64,000 nucleotides of DNA, from assembly GCF_004193775.1 (NCBI RefSeq), contig NC_041020.1, positions 5,475,657 through 5,539,656 of the forward strand. The letters are read 5' to 3'. A program made the translations under genes and the position numbers. Positions 48,118 to 61,100 of this stretch are shown in pieces (position 1 is the first letter of the stretch; every line of letters begins with the position of its first letter). This stretch comes from Glycine soja. Lineage: Eukaryota; Streptophyta; Magnoliopsida; Fabales; Fabaceae. The notes under the pieces are model-generated. The model was given only the letters and a program-made list of their open reading frames with translations, had not been told where the DNA came from and did no database searches.

Positions 48118-48880
48118 GCAAACATTCTGATGTGGCCATAGACACCAAACAACCACGCACATCCCACACAATTGTCCCATCTATGAGAAACATGTTTATT
48201 TAACAACCCATGTGAGCGTTACCATAAGTGTTCCAAAGGTGATTGTGGCAAAACAATTATCATACTAACCCACTTGTAGCATTCCATCCAAACTTGTTGT
48301 ACTTCGTGACAAGTGCATAGTAGATGCGACAATTATTCCTCTTTTAGATGACTAAACGGGCAAGAATCATCATCATTGACTAATTGTATATGCCTCCTTC
48401 ATAAAATTTCGATCTTGTTGGCAATCTTAACTTTCAACAAACACGTACTCTCCAAATAAAATATGCTACCTTTGGTGGTATTTTGAACTTCCAAATAATA
48501 TGAAGTATATCCTCCTCTTGTCTCTCTACTCTCAAAGAAAACAAAGCTTTGTATGCGAAATTCACTGAATATATCCCTATTGTGTTCTCCCTTCCATGAT
48601 CAACTATCATTTCCCTCACGTTTAATCCTCATATTTGCCACCTCTAGGTAAAAACTTTCTACCAAGTTTTCTTCCCACTAAAACTACCTTTTACGCCATT
48701 TGAAATTCCATACCCAATTACGCTCCTTCAATCTTCCTACATTTGCAATGAGCTGTCCTTGTCGTTAAGAATTCATGAACATCCTAAATTTTTTTGTAGC
48801 CAAAACACTTTGCCCCCAATCACTTATCTCTCCAAAACCTAACTTGCCTCTATATTCCACTTTAACATATTATAAAATAT
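48118..48880 (-). pseudogene. LINE (L1-type) fragment with zf-RVT-like end, minus strand
   Basis: The piece at 48434-48619 contains IYSVNFAYKALFSL, then ILHIIWKFKIPPKVAYFIWR, typical of the zinc-finger region after LINE reverse transcriptases. Upstream on the minus strand a WNFKWRKR piece overlaps the part where the left LINE fragment ends. Stops are present. Orientation is opposite to 37441-37890. Confidence 0.7.
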
Positions 48881-49168
48881 AAATATATTAACAAGGATAA
48901 TATTTTTTTAAAACTAAGTTTATAGAAATGAAAACAATATAATATTTATGAATATAAAATTATTTAAATATAGACTTAAATAACCTTTTGTTCCCTATAA
49001 AATAAGAGGGTTTTTAGGTCTTTGTTATGTCAAAAGATATTTGTGTCCTGAGATGAACCAAGACCCTTAATTATTTTGATTAAATTCAAATAAATACAAA
49101 GATTAAAAATTGTCTTATATGTTATTAGACTATCATTCTTGAATTTATGTCTGAAGTTCTAGACGAAA

Positions 49169-49170
<2 letters not shown>

Positions 49171-49243
<73 letters not shown>
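49171..49243. repeat. (AT)n microsatellite, about 73 bp
   Basis: Uninterrupted AT run within the TIR element. Confidence 0.95.
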
Positions 49244-49245
<2 letters not shown>

Positions 49246-49299
49246 ATGATTTGATACAACATTTTAGAATGCATTTAAAATTTCATTTAATATTTTGTA

Positions 49300-50126
49300 T
49301 TTGAGATCCATTTTGCAAGAATTGTCTTACACGACATTCTCCTAGGATTTGTTGAATCCAAAGAAGCATAAAGGAACATTCGACAATTTGAAGTTCAAAT
49401 AGCATCAAAAGACATGCTTTGTTGTGATTGACCTACTATTACAAAAAACAAATGGTTTTCTGTTGAAATGTTCTTCAAGGTAGCTAAAGATAATGATTTT
49501 CCATCATAAAGAATGACGTGTATTTAATGCAAGCATTAAAGGATCCAACAATCACAGTCTTCAAACATGAGCTAAAGTGAAGATTTTTATTTGCTCAAAG
49601 ACAACATACACTTGTTGAAGAAGGCCTACAAATATTAGAAGCTTTGAAGAAATGAGTTACGAACCTATGTGTTATCATTCAAATTCTTTATGTAAAAATC
49701 TTTTTGTATATTCTTTTAAAGTTTGAAAAGCTCTCAAAACACTTTATCTTGAGAGAAAAGACTAACTGTTTAGATTGTAAATCTATCTATGAGACGATTC
49801 AAATATAGTTTGTGAGTCAACCAAACGACAAATCTTTTTATTTTTTTTAGAGCCAGTAATGACTTGGTAACAACACAGAGTCATCGTGTATATCTTTGTG
49901 TCTTATAGTTCTTCTGCTCTCTTTGTGTTTTAAATTGACCTAGGTTTCAAATTTGATTTTGCTTTGAAAACACTTTTGTTGTAAAATTTGATTTCATCGT
50001 CTGACTCAATTTGTGGTAAAAAATTATTATCTGTCTTTCAAAGTCATTTCAAACAATAGATTCGTGTTTACATAAAAGGTTTATAAAGTTTTTAAAATCA
50101 CAATTCAACTCTCTTCTTATCATATT
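49300..50126. mobile_element. Possible LTR fragment inside the TIR element
   Basis: The segment has LTR-like composition and ends AAATCACAATTCAACTC...CTTATCA, similar to LTR ends of some legume copia elements. Neither the start nor a TSD could be fixed. Confidence 0.3.
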
Positions 50127-50568
50127 TGTCATTATAATCTTTTAATGATTTTTGTATAGTTTTAGTCCTTACTATTAAGTAACAACTTGAATGATGACAC
50201 ATAACAATGACACTTATCATATCATCAAGGAGTCTGACAAAACAATTACATTTAATTTTTTTTAAACTATATTTTTAAATCTTCATTTATTCAAAATAGG
50301 TGATGATATCATACTATTTAGTGAGATATTTAAAAACAGTTTAAAAAAAGAAAAACACATGTGGTTATCTTATTAGACTCTTTGATAGTGTGACAAGTCA
50401 ATCAACTATCCAAATTATTGTTATGTTATAAGTTAATATGGTTACTTGACAGTAGAGACTAAAAAAACAAATAAATTTTAAAGGATTAAAATAAAAAAAA
50501 ACATTAAAGGACTAAAATAAAAATAAATAAAAAAAACTTATTTTATAGGGACTAAAAGGTTATTTAAG

Positions 50569-50712
<144 letters not shown>

Positions 50713-50977
50713 CAACTACTTTTGCACATATTTTTAAATATTTAAAAACATATTTTGTAAAATTAAAAATTAATTAAAATACATTAAAATATAAATATAA
50801 ATATATGTAGGATAAACTAACACCACTGGTTACGTGACTTGAAGCAGAACATGGTATTGGACTCCCCAACAGGTGCTAAAAGTAATTAAGGGTTTGCTAT
50901 TCCCAACTGCTTTGCTAAGTTCACCTTCATCTTTAAAAAAAAATTGTCAAAAATACCTATGACAAAAATATGTTTTT

Positions 50978-51200
50978 GCAGTTTATTTCGATAAGATCTT
51001 ATTGAGAATATGCATGTTTTCATTGTGTATCTCAACAAACATTGACTAGGTATATAATGAAAATGTATTTCGGTTTATGTCTCAGTCAAATATTGTCGAG
51101 ACACAACAAAGCGTTTCTACTGTAGAACTTAACAAGATTTTGTCGAGATATGTAGTAGAAATATATTTTTGCTGTGTATCTTGATAAGATCAATTTTTGA
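50978..51200. repeat. Degenerate tandem repeat, about 50-bp unit
   Basis: About four diverged copies share TGTATCTCxAxxAxATTGTCGAGA-like and AATGTATTT-like parts. The copies differ strongly. Confidence 0.5.
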
Positions 51201-52627
51201 GATAATCAATGATAACAAATTTCATTTGGATTATTAGGGGTGTGACTTTGTAATATACAACAAAAACACGTTTCTAAATCTCATAAGGTATTTGTGAGAA
51301 AAAAATTGAAAAGTCAGCTGTGAACTTAGAAATAAGGGTCGGAGTACCAAAGCCCAAGCAATTAACATAGTATTAGACCCTCGTATGTCCACTGGCCCGT
51401 GAGTGATCCAAGAAGGAAGACTTGAAATCCAAAATTTACATGTGGATTGACAAAAGGAAACGTAAGGGGACACGATCTTAGAGTGCAAGAGTCCAAAAGT
51501 TTTAGCAATATTAGATAAATTAACAACGGGGTTATTTCAAGATAGTTGGTGCAATGTTCTAATTGCACCAATCATCTACCGTGAATGATTCCACCAAGTT
51601 ATTTAATCCCATTTTTAAGTCACCTTCGAAAAGAATATCGACCATCTTCCATAATTGAAGACGTAATTAAACAAACTTGATGTAAAGTTTCTTTTAAGCC
51701 GTGTGGTAATTAAATAAACCTGTTTTACAGAGATACTTCATACTTCTCATTGAATATTGATATTTTATCTATCTATATTAATGTTTAAAGAAAAAAGGAA
51801 TAGGCCGTAATATAATGTGAATCAGTATACTTTTTGTCGTTAGAATAAATTTTGGGAGTGTGCAAGCAACTGTCTGAGGAAGGTCATGCATGACGAAGTT
51901 AGGGAAGCTTTCAGCGATATGCAAAGAAGGGTATCAATCCGACACTACTTCGCAACAAGTTCCAATATTAGTTCTTCTTCTTTATTATGCTTTGTTCCTT
52001 TCATCAAAGTTAAAAAGTGCATTCGGTTCGGGCCACTACATGAATTAGTACTACGTACACTTTGATCAATGATAGTACTTGAACTAGCTAGTCAAGTATA
52101 TATGTATGGAGAAAACACGCACAAATTGAATATGCATGGTCAATGTGTAATATGAATATATATTCCAAAAAAGTAATTTAGGTCTTCCAAAGTTTGAGAA
52201 ATATAAGAGTTACAATAGTGATTTGTCTTAATTCATCATCAGCATGACAGAGTGTGTTACATATACTTTTTTAAAATCACTTATTATTATTGCACTATAT
52301 ATTTATATATGCAATTTCTAATGTAAGGACCTTGATGAAGAATATTCCTACCTCTGACTCTCTGAACTATCTGTGAATTTGCAGCCATTAAATGCGAATC
52401 ACCTCTCTGTGTAGAGAATTGTGGCTCCTAATTAACAGTAGCATGTAACAAATGACATTGCAGATATTGATAATTCTTATATTCGTAGATCGTGATACCC
52501 TGAAACCTAAAGTGAAAAAGTGCAAGTAAATTTCTCTTTTTTTTTGGTTCTTCTTGTATGGATAAAAGTAAGATCGAACAAGCATTTTTTTGACTTTTGA
52601 GGACCACTATGTTACTCATAGTGCGCT

Positions 52628-52650
52628 CCCCCCCCCCCCCCCCCCCCCCC
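52628..52650. repeat. Poly(C) tract, 23 bp
   Basis: Uninterrupted run of 23 C in otherwise AT-rich sequence. The complementary strand could form a G-quadruplex. Confidence 0.95.
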
Positions 52651-53276
52651 ACACTCAGTAGTATATAGTTGAACAAAGAAGTTTACGGAGAAAACATTGT
52701 TGGCATATATATATATATAAAAGCTTATTTCTATTGTATTTTCAAACTATAATATTTCATTTGTCAGTCTTTCTTATTTTAGAAGGGTTAAATCCAACAA
52801 ATAATTACGAAAGAAGTTAATTATATTTGTTTGCATGTATATATATTCTGCATTAACGCATAAGATTCTGATTCATGGAAGGTCGATTGCACTAGAAACC
52901 ATAGAGTCAAATGTTGTCATCTGCCTATATAGTGTCAACAGATCAGAAATGGGTGAAATGTAGTATACTTGGTCAAACACAAGTTAGACAGTATTAACCA
53001 TTTTTATTAACGTTAGCTTGGTCTCAACTAGAGCATCTTAGACCTGACCTTAATTAGGATATTTTTTACCCGCACATCTTTGGTCAAGCATCTTCAACTC
53101 AGTCTCTTGACCCAACCTTGATCTCAGCCATCAACTTAGCTATATATAACATTGCCTTGAACAACTTCATCCTAGTATTAACTAGGCATCCTCAACTCAA
53201 ACATTTTTTATCCAAAAATCTTTCATTCAGTTTAACCAAGATCGACATCTTTGATCCAACATCTATAAGGACTTCT

Positions 53277-53487
53277 TATCACGATTAAGCGACGGTTGAA
53301 GTTAGTTACTAGGAGTTATTAGAAGTTAGGTGAATAGTTACTTAGTTATGTTACTAGAAGTTATTCAAGTTAGTTACTAGGAGTTACTAGAAGTTGGTTA
53401 TTCTCTATATTTGTATAAATAAACCACCTTTGTAATACTTTGATGAATGAATTCAAAAATTATCGTTCATTTCTTTCATTCTTGATA
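53277..53487 (+). repeat. 5' LTR of copia-3
   Basis: It contains several copies of the short core GTTACTAGAAGTTA or GTTACTAGGAGTTA and a TATA-like TATAAATAAA near 53416. A 10-bp unit of the core is extra compared with the 3' LTR. Confidence 0.95.
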
Positions 53488-53499
53488 TGGTATCAGAGC
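53488..53499 (+). promoter_or_regulatory. Primer-binding site of copia-3
   Basis: TGGTATCAGAGC immediately follows the LTR and matches the plant initiator Met-tRNA primer site. A second related ATGGTATCAGAAG occurs near 53616-53629. Confidence 0.92.
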
Positions 53500-53681
53500 T
53501 AGGTTCGGCCTAGTGGGTGTCGCCAGCCATGATGAATGCTTGGATAGGCCATCCCTTTATGAACCGGTTTTTAAGGGGACCTTTCGGATGTCTATGCTGC
53601 ACTTTAACATTTAATATGGTATCAGAAGTTTTTGCTTCCGTCCCTCTTTCTTCCTATTGAAGTTATTTCTTTTTTTTTCTC

Positions 53682-54539
53682 ATGACCATGGCTGCCATTG
53701 ATGATTCTAACCCCTTCACTCTTCATTCTTTCGACCATCCTGGCATTGCCTTAGTTTCTCATCCTCTTACCGGTGACAACTACAATTCTTGGAAGAAAGC
53801 AATGCGCATGGCTCTTCATGGGAAGAACAAATATGGGTTTGTCGATGGTTCAATTCCTGAACCTGCTTTGGGTCACTCCACTCATGCTTTGTGGCATCGC
53901 AACGCGTATGATAGTATCGTTTCTTCCTGGCTCCTTAATTCTTTATCCAAAGAAATGCAAGTCAGTATCTTACATTGTTCTTCTGTCAAAACAATCTGGG
54001 ATGATCTTCAAGAACGTTTCGAGCAACGAAATGGTCCTTTAATTTTTCAACTTAAGCATGAATTGATCACTCTGCAACAAGGTTCCATGTTTGTTTCCTC
54101 TTTCTACTCTAAGCTTCGTTCTCTGTGGGAGTCATTATCATAACTGAAGCCCTCACATAGTTGCACATGTGGAGGAATTAAACCTTGGTGTGATTTTGAA
54201 CAAATGGAGTATGCTATGCAGTTCTTGATGGGTTTGAACGAATCCTTCTCTACTATCAGAGGTCAAATTTTATCCATGGATCCCTTTCCCTCAGTAACTA
54301 AGGTTTTTTCCTTAGTTGTTCAAGAAGAAAAGCAAAAGGAAGTTGGTGCTTCCACCTCTGCTAGTGAAGTTTCACATGCTTTTGCCTTGAAGCCTTCTTT
54401 CGTTGCACGCAATCATCCTACCAACCGCTTCAAAGGATCTTTCAAGAATCGCCCCTTGTGTGCTCATTGTGGTATGTTGGGTTATACGTAGGATCGTTGC
54501 TTCAAGTTGCATGGTTATCCTCCAAATTATAAAAAGGAC
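53682..54539 (+). pseudogene. copia-3 gag, broken
   Basis: The frame starts MTMAAIDDSNPFTLHSFDHPG, with the copia gag motif LVSHPLTGDNYNSWKKAM. It is stopped after LWESLS (about 54143), continues in the same frame at 54204-54491 and is stopped again inside the zinc knuckle (CAHCGMLGYT, stop, DRCFKLHGYPP). A third stop and a one-base shift in an A-rich tract near 54530 separate it from pol. Gag forms the particle, so this copy would need gag supplied by another element. Confidence 0.88.
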
Positions 54540-57500
54540 TAGTTTTTCCTCAGAAGTCAAGAAACATTCTTCATCTTCTGAACCACCACACAAGGTTGCT
54601 CAACAAGTATCTGTTGATATGTCTGACTCACCATCTTCCTCTGGTGACTCGGGTTCCCAATTTCAACTTAATGCCCAACAATATAGCCAATTGATGAATC
54701 TTTTAGAAAGTCATGCTACCAATGTTGTCATCCCTCAAGGTGTTTCTTCTGCCAGTGGTATGATCCTTTCTACATCCACTTCTAATTTTCTTCATGAATG
54801 TTGGCTTTTAGATTCTAGTGCCAACATTCATATTTCTTGTTCCCTTCATCATTTTCGGTCTTACCAACTTGTTTCTGATAAAACTGTCACTCTGCCTAAC
54901 AATGATGTTATACCTATCATTGCCATTGGTTCGGTTTGCTTAACCAATACCTTACTCTTGCATAATATTGCCTACATTCCTAAATTCAAATTCAATTTAA
55001 TTTCAGTTAGTGCTCTTCTAACCAATCCTAATTTGTCTATTTCTTTTTCCCAAAATGCATTTGATATTCAGGAGAAGCAAGCTTGCAAGAGGATTGGTAG
55101 ATGGGCTCTCATCCAAGGCCTTTATGTCTTAGATCTCAAGGACACTCTTGATTGCAAATTTACTTTTCCTGTTATCAATTCCCATACAAATTCCATTCCT
55201 TGTAAAAATGCTCATATTTGGCATTCTAGATTTGGTCATATCTCAGACAAAGTTTTCAAACATTTGAATAATAAAATTGGTCTGCACCTTTCTCCTAATT
55301 TCTCTTCTTCTAATTTTTCTGTTTGTCCTCTTGCTAAATTTAGAAGATTATCTTTTCCTAACTCTAACCATTTATCTAAATTACCGTTTGACTTAATTCA
55401 CTGTGATATATGGGGTCCCTATGCTCACCCTACCTATGAGGGAAGGAGATTTTTCCTTATAGTGGTTGATGATTGCTCAAGATTCACTTGGCTATTTCTG
55501 CTTAAGAACAAATCTGAAGCTTCAATCTATGTGCAACGATTTTTCACCATGGTTCAGACTCAGTTTGGTGTATCTATCAAATGCCTCAAGTCTGATAATG
55601 CTAAAGAACTTGCCCTCACTCAGTTTTTGGCTTCCATGGGCACTCTTCATCAATTTTCCTGTGTTGAAAGGCCAGAACAAAATTCAGTAGTGGAAAGGAA
55701 GCATCAACATCTGCTCAATGTAGCACGAGCTTTGTTTTTTCAGTCTAAAGCTCCTATCTCATTCTGGGGTGATTGTGTTACCACTGCATGTTTTCTTATC
55801 AACAAAACCCCTTCACCATTACTGCAACACTGCTCACCCTACAATATTTTGTTCAAAAAGGAACCTGACTATCATGCCTTAAGAAGTTTTGGCTGTTTGG
55901 CATTTGCTTCCACTCTTCCATCATCAAGGAACAAGTTTTCTCCTCGAGCAGTGCCTGCCATTTTTGTTGGCTATCCCCAAGGTTATAAAGGATACAAATT
56001 GTATAGCCTAGACACTAAGAAATTTTTTGTGTCTAAAGATGTTGTCTTTCATGAATCCATTTTTCCTTTTCAAACCATTTCACAGCCTCAAGTCATTCCG
56101 GATCCTTTACTTGATTTGGTTATTCACATTCCCATAACTAATACCTTACCTAACCCTGACCAGACTAGTAGCCAATCACCACAACCAAATAATCGCTTTA
56201 ACCATTACCCAATTGATTCATCTTCAATCCTTGGCTCAGATCATCCTCACACTTTGCCCTCTGTCACCTTAAGAAGGAGTACACGCCACTCTAAGCATCC
56301 CTTATATTTGTCTGATTATGTAATATCACAATCTCAGGCTGCATATCCCATCCAACATCATTGTTCCCGATTGCCTCTTAGCCTTCCTTACAGAACTTTC
56401 ATTAACCACATCTCCTCTGTCTATGAACCTCAGTTCTATCATCAAGTTGTTCCTTATCCTGAATGGCGCCGAGCAATGCATGAGGAAATCCAAGCTCTTG
56501 AAGCAAATTCCACTTGGACACTTGTTCCATTACCACCTGGTAAGCATTGTATAGGATGTCAATGGGTGTATAAAGTTAAATACAAAATGGATGGCTCTGT
56601 AGATAGATACAAAGCACGTTTGGTTGCCAAAGGTTATACACAACAAGCTGGGATCGATTTCTCTGATACATTCTCTCCAGTAGCCAAACTTACCACTGTG
56701 AGAGTTCTGCTTTGTGTTGTTGCTGCTAGAAACTGGTGCCTTCTACAATTGGATGTTAACAATGCTTTTTTGAATGGCGATTTGTTTGAAGAAGTTTATA
56801 TGGAACTTCCCAAGGGATACATGTCATCCAATCCTTCATTGGTATGCAAATTGAACAAATCATTATATGGCCTAAAACAAGCCTCTAGACAATGGTTCTG
56901 TAAGTTCCCCACTACTCTTCTTAGTCATGGATTCCATCAATCCAAACATGATTACTCCCTTTTTACCATTGGCTCAGGCAATTCCTTAGTCATTTTACTA
57001 GTATATGTAGATGACATCATCCTGTCAGGGCCCAATATTGCCTCCGTACAAGCTGTTCAGACCAAATTACAGTCTTTGTTTCAATTGAAGATCCTTGGCC
57101 CTTTGAAATATTTTCTTGGCTTAGAAATAGCCAAATCCAGTAGAGGTATCTCACTATCCCAACGAAAGTATGCTCTATCTCTTTTGGAAGATACAGGTTT
57201 CTTGGCCTGCAAACCTTCCAATTTACCAATGGATCCGAATCTGAAACTCAATCTTCATGATGGAGACTTACTCCCTGATCCATCAATGTACAAAAGATTA
57301 ATTGGTAGATTGCTTTATTTGACAATCTCACGGCCTGATATCACCTTTGCTGTGAATCACTTAAGTCAGTTTATGAAAGCACCTAGAGTTCCTCACCTAC
57401 ATGTTGTTCATCATCTTCTGCAGTATATCAAATTTGCTCCTGGACAAGGTTTGTTTTTCCCTGCTCAGAACTCTCTCAACCTCACTGCCTTTGCGGATGC

Positions 57501-57957
57501 TGATTGGGCCAATTGTGTTGATACTAGAAGATCCACTTCTGGCTTTTGTGTCTTTTTGGGAAACAACCTTCTTTCTTGGCGTTCTAAGAAACAACCCACT
57601 GTTTCAAAATCATCCACTAAAGCTGAATATCGTGTCTTGTCTTCTGTTACTAGTGAAATTGTTTGGTTACACAGGTTACTTCTTCACTTTGAAGTTGATG
57701 TGCCCTCTGTGATGTTATTTTGTGATAATAAATCTGCTATAAGTCTTGCTTCAAATCCTGCTCATCATGAACGATCTAAGCACATTGACATTGATCATCA
57801 TTTCATTAGAGAATATGTTCAGTCCAAAGTCGTCAAGCTTGTCCATGTCAAGAGCCAACACCAGGTTGCAGATGTTTTTACAAAAGCACTTCCAAGCCCG
57901 ATTTTTGGTAAATTCATTGCCAAGTTGGAAATGATTAACATCTATTTGCCAACTTGA
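54540..57957 (+). CDS. copia-3 pol polyprotein (open, protease site altered)
   Basis: The open frame covers all pol enzymes. Protease reads LLDSSANIHIS near 54808, where Ser replaces the Gly of Asp-Ser-Gly, so activity is doubtful. A GAG-preintegrase HxH region (IWHSRFGHIS) lies near 55215. The integrase core has all three acidic residues (HCDIWGP near 55400, KSDNAKE near 55590, QNSVVERKH near 55685). RT has GCQWVYKVKY, QLDVNNAFLNGDL and the intact catalytic LLVYVDDIILSG (near 57000). RNase H has ADADWANCVD, SSTKAEY, FCDNKSA and DIDHHFIREYV. The open frame formally extends upstream to 54403, but that part overlaps gag in another frame and is chance. The start given is where pol-like reading begins. 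Confidence 0.92.
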
Positions 57958-57968
57958 GGGGGGGGGGG
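57958..57968 (+). promoter_or_regulatory. Polypurine tract (G11) of copia-3
   Basis: Eleven G directly before the 3' LTR, following the pol stop TGA. This is the expected position of the plus-strand primer. Confidence 0.85.
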
Positions 57969-58169
57969 TATCACGATTAAGCGACGGTTGAAGTTAGTTA
58001 CTAGGAGTTATTAGAAGTTAGGTGAATAGTTACTTAGTTATGTTACTAGAAGTTATTGAAGTTAGTTACTAGAAGTTGGTTATTCTCTATATTTGTATAA
58101 ATAAACCACCTTTGTAATACTTTGATGAATGAATTCGAAAACTATCGTTCATTTCTTTCATTCTTGATA
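57969..58169 (+). repeat. 3' LTR of copia-3
   Basis: Same ends as the 5' LTR (TATCACG...CTTGATA), 201 bp, followed by the TSD CTTCT. Confidence 0.95.
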
Positions 58170-58174
58170 CTTCT

Positions 58175-61100
58175 TCAACCCAGCCTTGACAAGAAAATGC
58201 TTACATACAATTTATTTAGAAAAGATATTAACAAAAAGTATGTCAAATTGTTAAACTTTAAGGTCCATGGGCCAACCCTAATTGGGTTACACGGGCCTTT
58301 CTACTATTTATCCTATAACTTTTTTTAGGTAAACTTATTTACTCTATATTTCTTTTAGGTCTAGCCTACCTTAACTAGGAGTAAGTGGGTCGGGTGAGAT
58401 TATTTTGATTGTTGTAGTTATGATTTATTAATTATTAAAAGTAACAAGAAGATCCAGTGAGATCTTACACATTCCAATCTCTCAACCCTTTTGTCGGGTG
58501 TTTGTAATTGTTGATTTCTTGCGCAATTTATTTTTAGCCAAGAACTTTGAATCTTCCTATGAGTGGGGGAAGAATTATGACTTCTATAGCTAGCACTACA
58601 AATTTAACAAATGCGGTTGCAGATATAGATCATTCCAATATTCCTAACCATTATAGCCTTAAATTTAAAGTAGAAAAGTGCATGTAAACTTCTCATTTCT
58701 TTCGCTCTGAGATTTCAGAATAGTAGTACCTTATCACACAATAGGAATAAAGCAATCTCGAAGTGGTTTGTTCTACTTGTATCTCATGCCTTCCCTATAT
58801 TAAAGTTAAAAAGTGCAGACACTTTTCGGACCACAGCCAAATGACTTAGCTATTTTTGAACAAATAGTAGTGCCAGTTATTGTTATTTTATTTTTGTAAT
58901 ACATAGTGTTCTGATCAGATGCATCAGTTTGACCAGATCAATTGCTATTTTGGAAGATATTTCTAAAACCTAAGCTGTTTTGTTAATGGTTATAATTAAT
59001 GCTTCATATACACGCTAGTGGTAAGTCTGAATAGTATCAATGTGTAAGATATAATTATAGTTATTCTTGAAATACAAGAGCACGTTTAGATATCAAGAAA
59101 GTGTTTATAATAGGTGGGGGAAAATTAAACCTACAGCTACAAGAAAGTGTTTCTCCATGTATTAAAGACATTATACAGTACACAACTTTTCTTTTATCTC
59201 TTTTTCTTCTAAGTTCTACCCTTCACAGATACATTATCCATTCTTTGAACTCGACAGATGAATTTACAACAAAATAGTTACAAGTTACAACATCACTTAT
59301 AAATCGGACAACTAATAGTCATTGAACTAAGGTCCTATTTCTATAGTAATTTGTTCACTGCAATGGGAAACCTGTTGAAAATATATTTTTTGTCCACGAA
59401 AATATATGTATTTAAAATTTATTACTTATTTAAATTTTATTTATTTTATTCTTTATATTTTTAAAAATAGTCTGTTTGTAGTCGATCTCTTAATAAAGAG
59501 TAAAAGCACATAGTAATTTTTAAGGATTAAAGATAATTAAATTTAAATAGTTAATTTTTAAAAATGTCCTTTTTTTAGAAAACATAAAATACATTTAAAT
59601 AAACACAACCCAAGGAGCCTAAAAAAACAAATAGAAAGATCATTTGACACTCCATTTAGGGTTACATTTCTTAAGGAAAAGAGAAGAGAAATAGAAAAAG
59701 AAGTCAGTGTAAAAATGGGGTATATATGGAAATGCCATTTGCACTTTAATACAAAAGAGGCTCTAAGAATATTCTAATTAACCACTGACTCAAGCCTTTC
59801 CAGTGCATCAGTTCCTCTCGGTGACACAGCTTTGCTTGCAGGCATTAAATGTGAATCTTCCTCTTTGTGGAGGAGAATGGCGAGTATACTAAAGGGAAAA
59901 TGTAACCAATTGCATTGAAGATATAGATTATTCTAATATTCGTAGACCATGACAACCCGAAATTTATGCTGGTAAGTTTCTCTTTCAGATAGCATTCTCA
60001 TCAACACAATGGATATAGCGCATTATATCCATGGTAGACTTTTCCCGTGCATATTTTCATTTAATTCTTCCACGTGTCTTGCTCTTTATGTTAAATATTC
60101 AGTTCCACGATGGCTAAAAGTGCAGCTAAACTTTTTCTTTTTGGCACTTTCATTCACACTATGTGGCATATACCATTTAGAAAGAGTGCAAAAGATTATA
60201 ACCATTATATGCGAGGGAGGGTCATATTGATACCCCTGGGCCTCACATCATGTTGAAGCATTAGTATGCATTATTATATTTATATTTACTTTCCAACCTC
60301 GAAAATGATATGGGAATTGAAGCAAGTGGTAGATCATGTTCATGTTTATATATTTTCTTGAAATTCAATTGTGTTTTTTTCTCTCCAGATATTAGTTGTT
60401 AGGTTTTTTTAGTGAAAAAGGATTCCAATTATGCGTCTATCATAATACCAAAAAAATTAGGAATTTTACTTAATATGAATTTTTTAAAGTTTGTTCATAC
60501 ATTTATTTTATATAGATCCCATTACCAATGAGACATTTATTTGGTAGAACAAGTCAATAAGCTTTTAGATCCATTCTCACTTTAATATTTTAAATTAAAC
60601 GGTGATGAATCTCAATGCATACATGTCAGCATGCTGAAAGAAAATCATGAAAATATCGATACAACATGTTTTGACTTATTTCGAAGAGTAAAGGTGAAAA
60701 TCTTTACTGTTTAATTATAACTAGTGTATTGCGTTCAAATGATCATAAAGCAAAAGATATAGTGCATGCGAGGTTCTCTTTACAAAGAGTATTTATGCAC
60801 ATCTATGAAGATGCAGAAATTACATATAATTATCAACATCTTGGAATTTACTTGGATTTAAAATAACATTGAAGACAGTTGAGGATAAAAAATAAAGTGA
60901 ATCTTGTTCGTGTTGTGCTTTAACTTTTTATATTTTTTTTATAGGGAACTAATTTTTGTACATGAATTTTTTATAGGAAACTAATTTTTGAATATGAATT
61001 TTGTACACACACTTATATAAAATTATTGATCAGAAATTAAGAAGAGAGAGAGAAAAATAAAGGAAACAATAAGATAATGGTTTGATTTAAGTATAATTTA

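Larger units (their letters stand above)
53277..58169 (+). mobile_element. Young Ty1/copia retrotransposon (copia-3) with TA...TA LTR ends
   Basis: LTRs at 53277-53487 (211 bp) and 57969-58169 (201 bp) differ by three substitutions and one 10-bp indel. The TSD CTTCT at 53272-53276 and 58170-58174 is exact. LTR ends are TATCACG and CTTGATA instead of TG...CA. The primer site follows the 5' LTR directly, and an 11-G tract precedes the 3' LTR. Pol is open for more than 1,100 codons, but gag has stops and a frameshift, so the copy cannot act alone. Confidence 0.95.
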
